Assembly (NCBI RefSeq): GCF_028583425.1
Contig: NC_072791.1
Span: 198,748,311 to 198,812,310 of the forward strand
DNA: 64,000 nucleotides
Direction of reading: 5' to 3'
DNA from: Eublepharis macularius
Taxonomy: Eukaryota; Chordata; Lepidosauria; Squamata; Eublepharidae
The notes below the pieces were generated by a model. It was not told the DNA's origin. It saw only the letters and a program-made list of their open reading frames with translations, and ran no database searches. Positions 47,341 through 59,424 of this stretch are shown piece after piece; the stretch's first letter is position 1, and every line of letters starts with the position of its first letter. A program made the translations under genes and the position numbers.

Positions 47341-47560
47341 TGCTCTGATTTGACATTGATTGGGTTGGGCTTGCAACAGTGTCCTTTGCTTAAGCTTGTT
47401 CTGCTAGGATTCTCTGGTTGGACATTGGTTGTATTGGGCTTGGCATATTGGCCTGTGGCTCTGCTGGGATTCTCTGGTTGGACATTGGTTGTATTGGGCT
47501 TGGCATATTGGCCTGCGGCTCTGCTAGGATGCTCTGGCTTGGTGCTCATTATGTTCAGTT
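47341..47560. repeat. 60-bp minisatellite
   Basis: Units 47,401-47,460 and 47,461-47,520 differ at two positions; degenerate partial units flank them on both sides. Contains ggacattggttgtattgggc. Because 60 is a multiple of three, a 107-codon minus frame stays open across it; that is a consequence of the repeat, not evidence for a protein. Confidence 0.93.
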
Positions 47561-49340
47561 GCTTTGATTGCAAGTGCTGCATTTCCAGGCCTCCTGCTTT
47601 GGAAGACTATACACCCTGCTTTGGAATACTGTATGTCAAAGCCTCGAGGTAGAAGGACAGGGGCTCTGTGGCCTACTTGCATGCAGGTGCTTCACAAGGC
47701 CATGGTTCAGGGGAAAAGTAGCCATTTTGCACAAAGGAGGTCCCAGCTTCAAGCCCATACTTGGGCTTGGATCTCAGTGAGAAAGATGGGTGATGAATGA
47801 AGTTAATAAGTAATGCACTCGTTTAAAGGATCCAGGCAATAGATGATGTGAAAGAACCTAAAGAGTGTCAGAGTAGACAGGGCTGACCTTGATAGACCAA
47901 TGGAAGCTTCATGTGTCCAAGAAGGAAAATAGATCGCTGGGAGACTGCATTTTTCTTCCTCTAACTGTGGTCTTTTTTTTCCTCCATGAAAAGAGGGTAA
48001 TGCATTATCAGCTGCCATTTGCTTTACTAATAAGGAGTAACACCACTGCATTTATAGATGATTTTTAAAAAAAAAAACCTGTCCCCATTTGATGGCTACT
48101 GAGAAGATTTCTGAAAGGATTTAGAAATAGCTTATTTAGCCGCCAGTGGAATGGCACAGAATCAAATGCCTTAAAAAATAGCCTGGGAGGTCTCTTGAGT
48201 GGCAAACCTCTACCTGCCACCGCCTGCTGTCGCTAATGCACAGTTTCCCTGGGATCTGTTGTCAAGCGCTGCTGCTCTGCAAACAAATAATGGATTAAAA
48301 ATGCCTCACGCAAAGCGGCAAAAGGGCTGAATGCATAAAAGCCACTAATTAGAATAATTTAACAGGTTTAACACGCTGTGGTATTTATATAAACAGACAA
48401 TTGAAATCTCTGTCTTACAGCAGAATTAGTTTCTAAATATCAAAGTCCTTCCCCTTCACTGCAGAGCTGACATAAAAATGAAGATGGATGGGAGGCCTTC
48501 TGGTTGAAGAAAGATGGAAAAATCTAACTGGTTGTTAAGCTTTTAAACGTTAGTTTATTAGTCTGTCATGCTCTGTAGCCAGGGCAATGCTGGAAAGATG
48601 GAATAGGAGAGACAAGAAAGAGTTCACCTTGGTGTGTGTTTGGACAACCTGAGGATGCTGAATTGGCACAAATCTATTCTCACCTGTTGAGATTTTGGAT
48701 TCATGAAGTATATTGTAAGAACACAATAGTAGGACTGCTGATTGTTCTAGCTACTAACCTGGTCCACTAACTCTATGAAACAAGGAATTCAGGGAAGCTG
48801 AAGGACACTTAAGGTAGACCTGTCATCTGTGATAATTAAGCCCATTGGAATTATTAATTTTTTTCTGATTTCAACCAGACATTCCCTTTTCTCAGGGCCT
48901 TCTACATTCTTGGGTAGGGTTACCAACACTGCCTCAGTGAACACTGGGAGACTGGGGTGGGGGCAGTGCCTGGGAAGGCAGAGTTTGGGGATATGGTGTC
49001 ACTTCAAACCAATACTAGGCTGCTTCCCCTAGACTCTTTGTCTTTTAGGGGACATGAGGAGATTCCCAGAGCATCACTATGTAGAGGCCATTTTTCTCTT
49101 GTTCCTTTTTTCATCTGGAGTTGAAAAATTGAGGCTAGGGGTGGTAAACGAGAGGCCAAGGTCTGGGTCCACCATAAGGTCTGTCAGTCAGGTGTGGTGG
49201 CATGGGCTTTTAAATGAAAGGTTTACTAAGTGCAGCACCCAGAGAGTGGAAGGAACAGGGTTAAAAACTGCCTGAAAGGCAGAATTGTTGGAGAAGTTGA
49301 AATTTGGAGTCTGACAAGGAGGGTCAGTCTAATAATCGTC
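47561..49340. other. Intergenic, part possibly conserved
   Basis: 48,230-48,480 has no recognised repeat and looks like conserved non-coding DNA (ccactaattagaataattt). 48,905-49,090 belongs to the dispersed family also seen at 13,222. No gene. Confidence 0.4.
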
Positions 49341-49925
49341 TGTGTGAGGAAAAAAGGAAAAGTTTGCCCTAACTGTGACAGCCTTAGGTTTAAAGAAGAC
49401 TTTAGTTAAAGTACTAAAAGGTAGTAAAAGGAGACTCCCCTTTCAGCCAAGTGAGCAGGATTATGTCTTTTGGAAGAGAACAATTCCTGCCCAGTGTCTA
49501 AAAAGCTATGGAGGACCCTAGGTCTGGTGTAAAGGGGAAAGAGTGCTGTATTGAAGTAAGAACATCTAAGTTGTAAAGTGAAATCTATGAAGGAACCTTG
49601 TTAAAGTAACTTAAGTCTGAAACTACCAACCTCTTACTTTTAAGCTCTGTAACTACCACCCCATAAAAAGTCTGCCAAGAAAACGTCGTGATGCAACGTC
49701 CCCCCATGGGTCAGTAATGACTTGGTGCTTGCACAGGGGACTACCTTTACCTTTACTCTAACTATTGAAACTAAGCTTTAAGAAGATTATTGTATCTAAT
49801 GCTTGAGACGTATTCTGTTCTGCTATCAAAATTTACCTCAGCTCTACTTTCCCTTCTTACCTATATACCAACCCTGTCTGTTTAATAAACCTGCTGTTTC
49901 CTTTTGAACTTTACTCAGCCTCTAG
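49341..49925 (+). repeat. Possible old LTR fragment
   Basis: LTR-like composition with an AATAAA at about 49,884 followed by acctgctgtttcc near its end, interrupted by a SINE. Family and ends not established; broken and old if real. Confidence 0.3.
49655..49757 (+). repeat. Sauria-type SINE 3' end
   Basis: Contains gccaagaaaacgtcgtgatg and ccccatgggtcagtaatgac and ends in (ACCTTT)n, the tail type shared by Sauria SINEs and reptile Bov-B LINEs (established knowledge). Confidence 0.65.
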
Positions 49926-50623
49926 TGCCATTTCATTTAAAGAATATGTAAGCTCTTGTTAATTCCCTACCAAATATTTGGGCTGGGATAGAAGCCAAAA
50001 ATATATATGTTTTAAAGTGTAGGACAAAAGGAAATTAAGATTATACACAGAGACACACTACCAGAGGCTGCCCAGCCACAGCAAGCAATCTTGACCGTTT
50101 TGGAGGGAAATTCTGCCTCACAGTGGGGGGTAGGTGAGGCATCCATCATAGAGCACTTTTGAGTTTGCTGATGGGAACTCAATTCCCAAGTACGTAGGGC
50201 TGGATTAAGGCACACAGCACACAGGGAAGATGGTGCTTACGTTGTGCTGCTTCCTTAGTCAGGGAGTGCTATTTACCTCATTGGGGACACCTTTGTCAAT
50301 CCCAATAATACACTTGGAGCCTTGAGCTGGGCAAGTAGCATTTGACAAGGGCCAGTTCAAGTCAAGAAAACACTTCTCTTCACATGCTGATCTGGATCAG
50401 GCCCTACAAACTTGGGAACAGAGTATCTAACTGAGAACTCACACATGCACATGGATCACACAGATCCAAAGGACAAAAAACCTGCCTAGTTAGGTCTTTC
50501 AAGTAGTGACAATTGTGTTAAACCTAAAAGTCTGGTTATGTTCAAAATAGCCGTTACTTGCATTTGCCAAAGGTTAAATTATTCTATGTCAAGTTTTCCC
50601 TCCCTAAACATTGTGGGTCCTGA

Positions 50624-50822
50624 CCAGGATGGCCCAGGCTAGCCCACTCTCATTGGATCTGGGAAATTAAGCAGAATTTACCCTGGTTAGTATTTGAATG
50701 GGAAGTCCAGGGTTGCTATTCAGATGCAAGCAATGGCAAGCCACCTTTGATTGTCTCTTGCCTTGAAAACCTTGTGGGGTTGCTATGAGTCTGCTGTGAC
50801 TTGATGGCACTTTACACACAAA
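50624..50822 (+). repeat. 5S-rRNA-derived SINE
   Basis: Head ctctcattggatctgggaa and gttagtatttgaatgggaag, body aagcaatggcaagccacc, 3' end gtctgctgtgacttgatgg. Diverged but full length. Confidence 0.82.
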
Positions 50823-51481
50823 CATTGTGGGTTGAATCCATGAATCCCTTTCCACTAAAATGGTATTCACTGCTCTCATTGTCTGATCATGCATCCAACC
50901 CCCCACTGGAACTGTCCCCTCCCCTCACACTATAGACAGTTCCTTCTCCAGAGGTCTTTGGTGTCCAGAAAGCCTTTTTAAAAATTAAATCTGTTCCCTG
51001 TGATGGTACATTTTTCACTATTGCTGTCTATTCTATTATCTGTATGGCTTTTAATGACTATTAGCCACCTTGAATATTCATTGTTAAATAAAAAAGCAGG
51101 ATAAAAGGATACAAAGCTGGAGGAAGACTTAGCCGGAAGGAATCCTTGGCTCCAACTCTGTCTGTGTACACTAAGGGCCCATGGTTGCAATCCTTTGTAT
51201 ACCCCACTGAGCACAGTATGACTACATTTCCCAGTAAGCAAGCATAGGATTGGTCTGCACCCCGCACAGACTGCAGCAGACGAAGAGTCACTCAGTGCTC
51301 TTCCATGTCATCAGCGCCCTACAGTCCAAACCATCTAATTAAAGCTGAAACTTTATGGGGCTTGAGATTTATCCCAGAGTACATCTGTAACAGTATAAAT
51401 GAACGCTTCCAAACAAAGGCATTTTAAAGACTTTCCCATCCTTAAAGATCCTTGTACAACTGCTATATAATCAAAGAGCTG
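50823..51481. other. Intergenic, no gene
   Basis: Nothing recognised. Confidence 0.4.
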
Positions 51482-51710
51482 TTGCACCATAGTGGTTAAG
51501 TGGTTGGGTTGCAAATCAGCACTCTGCTGGTTTGAATCCCTCTACTGCCATGAGTTCTGCAGGTGGCCTTGGGCAAGCCATTCCTCTCAGTCCCAGCTCC
51601 CCAGCTGTATTATGGGGATAATAATAACACGGACTTTGGTCACTGCTCTGTGTGGGGCAATAATTGGTCTAGAAAAGCAGTATATAAGTACAATTATTAT
51701 TTATTAACAT
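51482..51710 (+). repeat. tRNA-derived SINE, second family
   Basis: Head accatagtggttaagtggtt, box B ggtttgaatccctc, 3' end aattggtctagaaaagcag and tatataagtacaattattat. The same 3' end is at 19,598-19,660. Confidence 0.75.
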
Positions 51711-51841
51711 TTTTCTAAAAACTGTCAACAAAAGCTTCTTTGTTTTGTGCTATCAATAACCAACCTAGTATTTAAATATATTTATAAATCATGCAACAAG
51801 TATGCTTAGTGATTAATTTAGAAACCTTAAAAATAAATTAA

Positions 51842-51842
51842 C

Positions 51843-51890
<48 letters not shown>
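51842..51890. repeat. (AAT)n microsatellite
   Basis: About 16 AAT units. Confidence 0.95.
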
Positions 51891-51892
<2 letters not shown>

Positions 51893-52341
51893 TAACTAAT
51901 TTATGCCAAGTTGAATGCTTTTGCATAAATTAACGGCACAATTAATTTTATCCTAAACTTTTAATTACTAAATGTGCCTGATGGAATTTTTATTAACAAT
52001 ATTAAATATTGTGTTGCATGTCACTGGTAGCATAAAAGGAAAGATGCTGTTGGCTTATACAACTGTTTAAGGTCACCCACTCTGCTTAGTTACTAATGGC
52101 AATAAGATTACAGGGTTTGTTTTCCCTCTAAATGCAGCTGCTTTGATTGCTATCATGGTTGTGTTCACAGACCTAGAGGCAGCCTTTTTTTTCTTCAATG
52201 CAGAGACCTTACTCATGCTTGCCTATAATTCACTCCATTGCAATGGTTTTACTTGGGCAAGTCCTTCTGGGCAATAGCGTCACTGAACCTCAGTCCTGAG
52301 CCAATTTGCTATTGAAAATAAAGGTTGCTGCTGCTGCTATT
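51891..52341. other. Intergenic, AT-rich unique stretch
   Basis: No repeat recognised in 51,900-52,150; could be conserved non-coding sequence. No gene. Confidence 0.4.
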
Positions 52342-52349
52342 GAAAAGGC

Positions 52350-52694
52350 CAGGGCTTTTTTTCTGGGAAAAGAGGTGGGGGAACTCAGGACCACACACTG
52401 GAACAAGGAGGGAGCTGGAACAAGGAGGGAGTTTTTTAAAGTTTAAATCGCCCTTGGTGAAAATGGTCACATGGCTGGTGGCCCCGCCCCCTGATCTCCA
52501 GACAGAGGGGAGTTTAGATTGCCCTCGGTGCCACAGTGTGGAGGGCAATCTAATCCCTCTGTTTGGAGAGGCACGGAGGGCAATCTAAACTCCCCTCTGT
52601 CTGGAGATCAGGGGGCGGGGCCACCGGCCATGTGACCTTTTTCAAGAGGTGCCAGAACTCCGTTCCACTGCTTTCCAGCTGAAAAAAAGCCCTG
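52350..52694 (-). mobile_element. Fold-back hAT MITE, reverse orientation
   Basis: Starts cagggctttttttctggg and ends cagctgaaaaaaagccctg. Perfect 8-bp duplication gaaaaggc at 52,342-52,349 and 52,695-52,702. Inner inverted arms as in the other three copies. Confidence 0.93.
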
Positions 52695-52767
52695 GAAAAG
52701 GCCATGTTCCAATGGCTGCAATGTTTCGCTTGCATTGCAGCCATGTGTGGTAGATGAGTCATTTGGA

Positions 52768-53014
52768 ATAATAATAACAACAATATTTGATTTATATACC
52801 GCCCTTCAGGACAACAATGCCCACTCAGAGCAGTTTACAAATGTCATTATTATCCTCACAACAATCACCCTGTGTGGTGAATGGGGCTGAGAGAGCTCTA
52901 AGAGAGCTGTGACTGACCCAAGATAACCCAGCTGGCTTCAAGCAGAGGAGTGGGGGAATCCAACCCGGTTCTCCAGATTAGAGTCCTGCCGCTCTTTACC
53001 AATGCACTAAACTG
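52768..53014 (-). repeat. tRNA-derived SINE
   Basis: Reverse copy of the 3472/42,950 family (taccgcccttcaggac, caacccggttctccag, accaatgcactaaact). Confidence 0.85.
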
Positions 53015-54145
53015 GCAATCAGAAACCTGCATCACCAAATACGTTACTCTCAGTTGGAGCCTGTTTCGCTTCTGCCCATCTTTGCCCATTGCAGAAGTTG
53101 TTCTCTCTGCTACAGACTACATTCTTCCTGCTAACTAACAAAAACGTTATGACCAAAAGGCATTTTCATGTCTATAATTTCTCACCCCCAAAATATTACA
53201 GATTCTAGGAAACCCTCCCTTGTCAGGCTCGTGGCTTGCTGATAGTCTAGGACAATCTATTACTGTTGCATCAGGGCGAGCTACTGACAAGATGTTTCTT
53301 GATGATGACTAGGAATCCATCCCCATTTTTTGGACTGTAATACATCTCTGAGTGTGAGAAGATGAAGACTTCCAGCTAGTGATCAGGTGGGAGAGAAACT
53401 CTTATTTCTCTTCAAAGAGAGAGGGGAAAAATTAGATAGTGACTTGGAAGGTTCTAGGTGGCACTGGCTGAACCTTCTATCCTTGGACTGCAGTTACTGG
53501 ATAAGGACTTGACACAAGATTAGCAGCTAGGCTGTCCACTGGAGGACACTAGTCACTTCTGCTGCACTCTGCTTATAATATTTATTTCATTTACAAAATA
53601 TACAGAAATACAATATGTCTGTCACCCAAAGAAAACCGATCCCCTTTAATGTAACATGGGGCTTCCCTGCATTAAGATGTTTGACACAATCGAAATTGCA
53701 TATTCTGCCATGTTATTCAATTCTGTGGTTAGGTGTGAAATTTTACCGGCCAAATGTGAATGGGAATACAAAATCTCAAACTTTTGCAGAGAGACTTATG
53801 ATCTAATAGACATTTTTGATGTTGATCTCCCTGTTGTGTCTTTCTCCCCATTCAACATGTCAAAAGGCAGGTGGCAAAGCAGGGTATAGACATAAAGAAA
53901 TCCTGCCAAACAATTTAGTTAAATGCTCAGCCCTTACTAGTGTGCAAGTACTAGATGCTGAGCTCTAACCCATCTAGTAAACCTACTAATAGAATTCTTG
54001 GTTCAGGTTGGAGAGGTAATGATGGATTTGATGCATGAAGATAGCATGAGATGGGAACCACTCAGAATGACTCGTGCAATATGCGCCCACTTCTAGTGAT
54101 CATTGTTATAATTTATGCTCAACAATATAGGTAAATCATATCCTA
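53015..54145. other. Intergenic, no gene
   Basis: No repeat or coding similarity recognised; short frames only. Confidence 0.4.
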
Positions 54146-54650
54146 TATATTTATTTTATTTTATTGAATTTATATCCTGCCCTCCCTGCAAATGGACTCA
54201 GGGTAGCTAACAACAACAATAAATACAGTTAAAACACATGCAATTATAGAAGAGAAACAGAATAGCTGTAATCAAGTTCCAGTTTCGGTGTCATCAATAA
54301 TTACACCAGCCACCATAAAAGCATAAAAACTACAGATTGCAGCCATGGTAAAATGCACAGGGAAGGACAGAATGGGGCATGGTGGTCAAAGAGAGGACAG
54401 AACGTTGGCATTCAGCCAAAGGCTTGGTGGAACAACTCCATCTTACAGGCCCTGTGGAACTGCAACAGATTCTGCAGGGCCTGGATCTCCAGTGGGAGTG
54501 TGTTCTACCAGACAGGGGCCAGAGCTGAGAAGGCCCTGGCCCTGGTTGAAGCCAGATAAACGTCCTTTGGGCCAGGGACCACCAGTAATTGTTTATCCGC
54601 AGAGCGCAAGGACCTGTGGGGGACATACTGGGAAATGTAGCACATTGCGT
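54146..54650 (-). mobile_element. LINE 3' end (CR1/L2-like)
   Basis: The minus strand encodes the ORF2 C-terminal phrase (VPGPKDVYLASTRARAFSAL) also found in the LINE at 56.8-58.3 kb, then a 3'UTR to attgaatttatatcctgccc. 5'-truncated. Confidence 0.8.
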
Positions 54651-55708
54651 ATTTTTTTTGGTGCTGTACGTGGGGAAGGGGGATATCAGGGGCTTCTCTG
54701 CAGCTGGAGTATTTTAACTTGTGGCTCCATGTAGTGGGCACTGGGAAATTCTATACTCTGTGCGAGAGTCTTAGGCTATTTGTGCATATATAAAAAGCAA
54801 AAAATATTAAATTTAAAACTTTAATCTTGTAATCTATTGCATTTGTAACAACTACTTGTGCTAAAATGGCAAATGCCATATTGCTGGACTCCCCTAATTT
54901 TGCTGGGCTCCCCTGTTCGTGTTACAGTGAACATGCTTTACATTTGGCATGTACATGCATGTATCTGTAGGAAAGAGCCAACACATGTTAACTTTACTAA
55001 TGAAACAGGGGAACAGTGCCTGTTTAAATTTAGGGTTTAAATCACATGTTCAGCTGTCACAGACCCTTATCTGAGAATGGTACTGTTAACTGAAAAAGCA
55101 GACCTGATGATTTCTGAAAATGAACATATATTTGCTTTATACTGTTTCAGCATTGTTCATGGTTCTAGCCTTGAAAAAAGATTGCAAATAAATGGAAAAT
55201 TGCCCAGAACAAATCTTTAGAATGAGCCGAACAAACAGATCACAGTTTTTAAAACAAATTATTGACATAGGAAATTCATTCTAAGCTTGAATGCTCGTAA
55301 CCTCACACTTTCTGAGAGAACAAATAAAATGGGTTTAATGCAGTCACATGAATTTCACATAATTGAGCCTATACAAACTAGCCACACCCCAAAACCCCCT
55401 GAATCTCACAAACTTGGATTGCATGAGACTATTTAAACTTTCTGAGTTTTTTTGTGAGAATCCTAGAAATTGTATTTTGTCTTCTAATTTTAAGATAGGA
55501 TAAGGAATGATACATATGCTTATCTGTTTCTGATTTCATTAACTTATGCAAGTGGGTTGTTTTGTTTCATTGTGATTTTTTAATATCTGATAATTTCCAG
55601 AGTATTAGATTGATTTTAAATAAAAATCTCAAAAGACAACACTGAGTGATTCTTGGCTGGGAAGATACAAGGTTTTTCACTCAATATCTGGAATGAATAA
55701 ATTTCTTA
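54651..55708. other. Intergenic, no gene
   Basis: AT-rich, nothing recognised. Confidence 0.4.
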
Positions 55709-56416
55709 GAGCTGAACTAAACGTGACGATTTACTAGAGTTCAATGTGTGTCTGCTTACCTCAAGGTTTGATGGGAAGTGTAGGAAGTCTAGGCATCCTT
55801 GCAGCTTTAAGTTTGACATTTACAGAGTGGCAGGGAGAGAAGTGCAGGCGTGGGGCTCTTGCCAGGCGCCCCCTTCCCCTCTGCTGGGTGTGTGTGAGGG
55901 TTCAGGGCCCCTCTCCTGCCCCTTTCCCCCGCACAGTAGACAGGGCACCTGGCCGCTGCTAGCTGCTAGCGCCGCTTTGGGCCGGGTGAAAAGGTCAGCA
56001 GATAGGGTTCCTGGAGTGTTGCTTCATCTCCCCCCTGCTCACCCGGCCCCCGCCCAAAGCTGCATGGCCTGGAGCTGCATAGCCCAGCATCACTCTGCCT
56101 TTCCCCTCGCTTGCCCAGAGCATTGCTGCATTCCCCCCTCCCCGCTCGCCCAGCCCCCACCCAAATCCGCACCACATGGCCTGGAGCTGTATAGCCTGGG
56201 GGCAGGAGAGGGGCCCTGAAACACCCCCCCACACACACCCAGTGGAGGGGAAGGGGGGCTTAGCAAGAGCCCCACACCTGCACTTCCCTCCCTGTCGCTC
56301 TGTAAACATTAAACTTAAAGCTGTAAGGATGCCTACACTTCCTACACTTCCCATCAAACCTTGAGGTAAACAGACACGTGTTGAACTCTAGTAACTCATC
56401 ACGTTTAGTTCAGGTC
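55709..56416. mobile_element. 708-bp element with ~215-bp terminal inverted repeats (Harbinger-like)
   Basis: Left end gagctgaactaaacgtgac and right end complement gacctgaactaaacgtgat continue as inverted repeats for roughly 215 bp. Flanking triplets TTA and TGA. The end sequence resembles the 9966/11,598 family (aactagaagtgacga). The GC-rich centre has two tandem-like copies of catggcctggagctg. No transposase; the several open frames are by-products. Confidence 0.85.
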
Positions 56417-56844
56417 TGAGTTTTATTCAGTCAGAAGGCTGGGCTGTCAGCCTGTAAGAGATAGACTATTGAAGAGAATGGTCTTCTCTGTGATTTAGTG
56501 GTTAATGTATTATTTAGAACAGGTGAAGAGACTCTCAGTTTCCACATATCTATTTTAAAAGGAATGCTTTCCCAAAGGGTGGAGGTACAGCTATACATGT
56601 ACTGAATGTAATGTGACAATTGCTCAATGCAGAAATTTAAAAAATCAAGTATACACTGTATGTGGATTGTACATACATTCATTCACTGTAACTTGTGAAT
56701 GTGGCTAATTGCCTTGCTTCATCAGACTCAGGTATCTCCAGTCCAGCTTTCTATTGCTAGCCAATATATGCATATAGATATGCGATTTTTAACCAGGGCC
56801 ATATGATCCCTCCCCTACTGAGGTAATCTTCAGAACTTCAGGGT
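56417..56844. other. Intergenic, no gene
   Basis: Nothing recognised. Confidence 0.4.
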
Positions 56845-58330
56845 CATCTTGAATTTTAGGAAGCTGTTTCTCCCACTTGTGATGGCTTTTGAAAGCAAGC
56901 AAAGGAGAATTGTTTTATACGGTTCAGCACTGCTGATATTATTGGATTTGTCAGCAGCGTTCAACACAGTCGATTATGATCTTCTGACTCACTGCCTTGC
57001 CGATGTGGTGATACGAGGGACTGCCTTACAGTGGCTTATCTCTTTTCTCCATGGTCGGGGACAGAGGGTGGCGCTTGTGGAGAAATTGTCACCTCGTCAC
57101 CCATTGGTGTGTGGGGTCCTGCAGGGGGCAATACTCTCCCCTTTATTGTTTAACATTTATATGCACCCCCTGCCCAGTTGGTGTGAAGTTTCAGGCTTGG
57201 GTGTCATCAATATGCAGATGACACCCAGCGTATCCGATGATGGACGGCTGGCCCGACTCAGCCCCAGATATCCTGGAACATGTGTTTGCAGCCGTGACTG
57301 ATTGGTTGAAACAGAGTCGACTGAAACTGAACCCAACAAAGACAGAGGTCCTGTACTTGAGCCATGGGGGACTGGGTTCAGGACTCCAGCTCCCAGCCCT
57401 CGATAGGGCACAGCTTGTGCCAGTTCCGAGGGTCAGGAGCCTGGGGGTGATCCTGGATGCCTCCCTGAAAATGGAGTCACAGGTTGCAGCGGTTGTCAGG
57501 TCTTCTTTTTTCCACCTGCAGCAGACCAGGAAACTTGTCCCCTACCTGTCTACCTATGACTTAACTACAGTGATCCAGGCAACGGTCATCTCTAGGTTAG
57601 ATTACTGTAACTTGCTCTATGCGGGCCTACCCTTGAGCCTGACCCAGAGATTGCAGCTGGTGCAAAATGCAGTGGTATGCGTCATTATAAAAACACCAAA
57701 TAGGGCGCATATTACACCAATACTGTGCGAGCTGCATTGGTTGCCAGTGGAGTACTGGATCAGGTTCAACGTTTTGGTATTGACCTATAAGGCCTTGTGC
57801 GGACTGGGGCCAGCGTACTTGAGGGACCGTCTCTCCCCGTCTATTCCCCGGAGGACCCTCCTGTCAGAAGAAAAACAATTGTTATCGGTCCCTGGCCCCA
57901 AGGAGGCCCGCCTCACCTCGACTAGTGCCAGGGCTTTCTCAGTCCTGCTCCTACCTGGTGGAATGCTCTGTCTACTGAGACCAGGGCCTGGCAGGATATA
58001 CTATCTTTCCACCAGGCCTGTAAGACAGAGTTGTTCCGCCAGGCTCATGGCTGAGGTTGGGCCTCCGCTGGCCAGAGGATGCAACATCTACCCCCCTTCC
58101 CTGCGAAAGCTGCCCACCACTGTTTGTTTTTCAGCTGCTGTTACTGTGCTGCTATATCTAGTTGTACTGCTGTATTGTTCGATAATAGTTGTATTACTGC
58201 TGCCAGGCAAAAAGTGCTGCTATTTTTATGTGATGTTTTAATGTTTTAATATGGAATGTTTTAAAATGATTTTAAGGTTGTTATCCACCCTGAGCCCACT
58301 TGCGGAATACAAATATGATATAAATTTTAA
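56845..58330 (+). mobile_element. Degenerate LINE, ORF2 RT half plus 3'UTR (CR1/L2-group)
   Basis: RT motifs lie in order but in three frames: LLDLSAAFNTVD (about 56,940, first frame), GVLQGAILSPLLFNIYM (57,110-57,165), YADDTQ active site at 57,211-57,228 (second frame) and the long C-terminal frame 57,237-58,241 with LKLNPTKTEVL, LGVILDASLKM and SRLDYCNLLYAGLPL. So it has at least two frameshifts and is dead. 5' end missing; ends in a non-poly(A) 3' tail. The reverse transcriptase would copy LINE RNA at the target nick. Confidence 0.88.
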
Positions 58331-59227
58331 AAAAACTGTTCACCTCACTCTGAGAATAAAATCATCGATTTCTCTCTCAGGGCTTAAAAAATGTTGCATA
58401 CAGCAAATCAAACCTCACATTAAATGCTTGGCTAAGGCACAAGAGTCTCTTTTAATGTACACTTACAATCTGTCTCATATGCTTATGTCATTGTCAATAA
58501 AGTTGCCTTACCTGGAGTGATGGCTTGTGTGTTTCAATTATAATGTTGCATACTTCATAGGAGGTAGCGGGATAAAGGTTAAGAACCACTGGGCTAGAGA
58601 TTCATGAACACTGGTTTGACTCCCCTTCCCCCTTTGTCTTAACTTAAATGGCTCTAGAGGCATTTTCAAATTCAAAAATAACAAAATGTTACTTAAACCT
58701 TTATGTTAGGAGGCCAGTGTTTCCCCAATCATTCTAGTACACTTTTCTTTGAGGATTCTCTTACTCTTTTGGTTTTAAGAAGGCTGATACCCTCTTTCCA
58801 GTACCCAAATCCCTTCTCTTGAAACATCAGTACTCGCCTTCAGTTTTTTCGTTCGGCTGGGTGTTTCATTCTTCAACTCACCACCTGCAAGAATAACAAA
58901 GACTGAGGAATAAATCTTGGTTAACGGGACTGAAGTATCTGCGTAAATGACTGTTTTGACTGTCTTATCTGTGGATGGACTTTTTTCCTCACTTTGACTT
59001 TTGTTATATCTTAGGCACTTACTGATTTATTGTCTGTGGGTCCAGAGATTTATGTGCATAATTGACTAATTTATTTTGATTATTGACTATTTTGTGTATT
59101 GTGTTCATTACTGTTATTTACTTTTTTCACACATCGATATAATATACTTGCTTGTTGCCTTCATTTGTGGTTTCCACTTCTGTTAGCTTAGTGTTCATAT
59201 TGAAGGCGCCTCTTTTGTTCTTGGGTT
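58331..59227. other. Intergenic, hAT end fragment
   Basis: Near 58,577-58,592 the phrase aaaggttaagaaccactg looks like a hAT terminus, but no matching left end was found. No gene. Confidence 0.4.
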
Positions 59228-59404
59228 TGGTTAGATCTCAGAAGCTAAGCAGGGTCAGCCTTGGTTAGTAATTGGATGGGAGACCTCCAACAAAGACTGG
59301 GTTGCAGAGGCAGGCAATGGCAAACCACATCTTGTGCAATGAACACTCTGCCAGAGGTCACCATAAGTCAGCTATGACTTGAGAGCACTCTCCACCACAT
59401 GATA
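59228..59404 (+). repeat. 5S-rRNA-derived SINE
   Basis: Head gatctcagaagctaagcagg and gttagtaattggatgggaga is very close to 5S rRNA; body ggcaatggcaaaccaca; 3' end ccataagtcagctatgact. The first ~25 nt of the 5S head are missing. Confidence 0.9.
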
Positions 59405-59424
59405 TATGATATGATATATGATAT

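Noticed and set aside
55744-56364. Several overlapping 60-157-codon frames
   Set aside because: By-products of GC-rich inverted repeats of the 708-bp element, mirrored on both strands.
57157-57411. Minus-strand 84-codon frame
   Set aside because: Antisense of LINE reverse transcriptase sequence.
59228-59300. 5S rRNA gene
   Set aside because: Only part of the 5S sequence is present, fused to a SINE body shared by other copies in the window.
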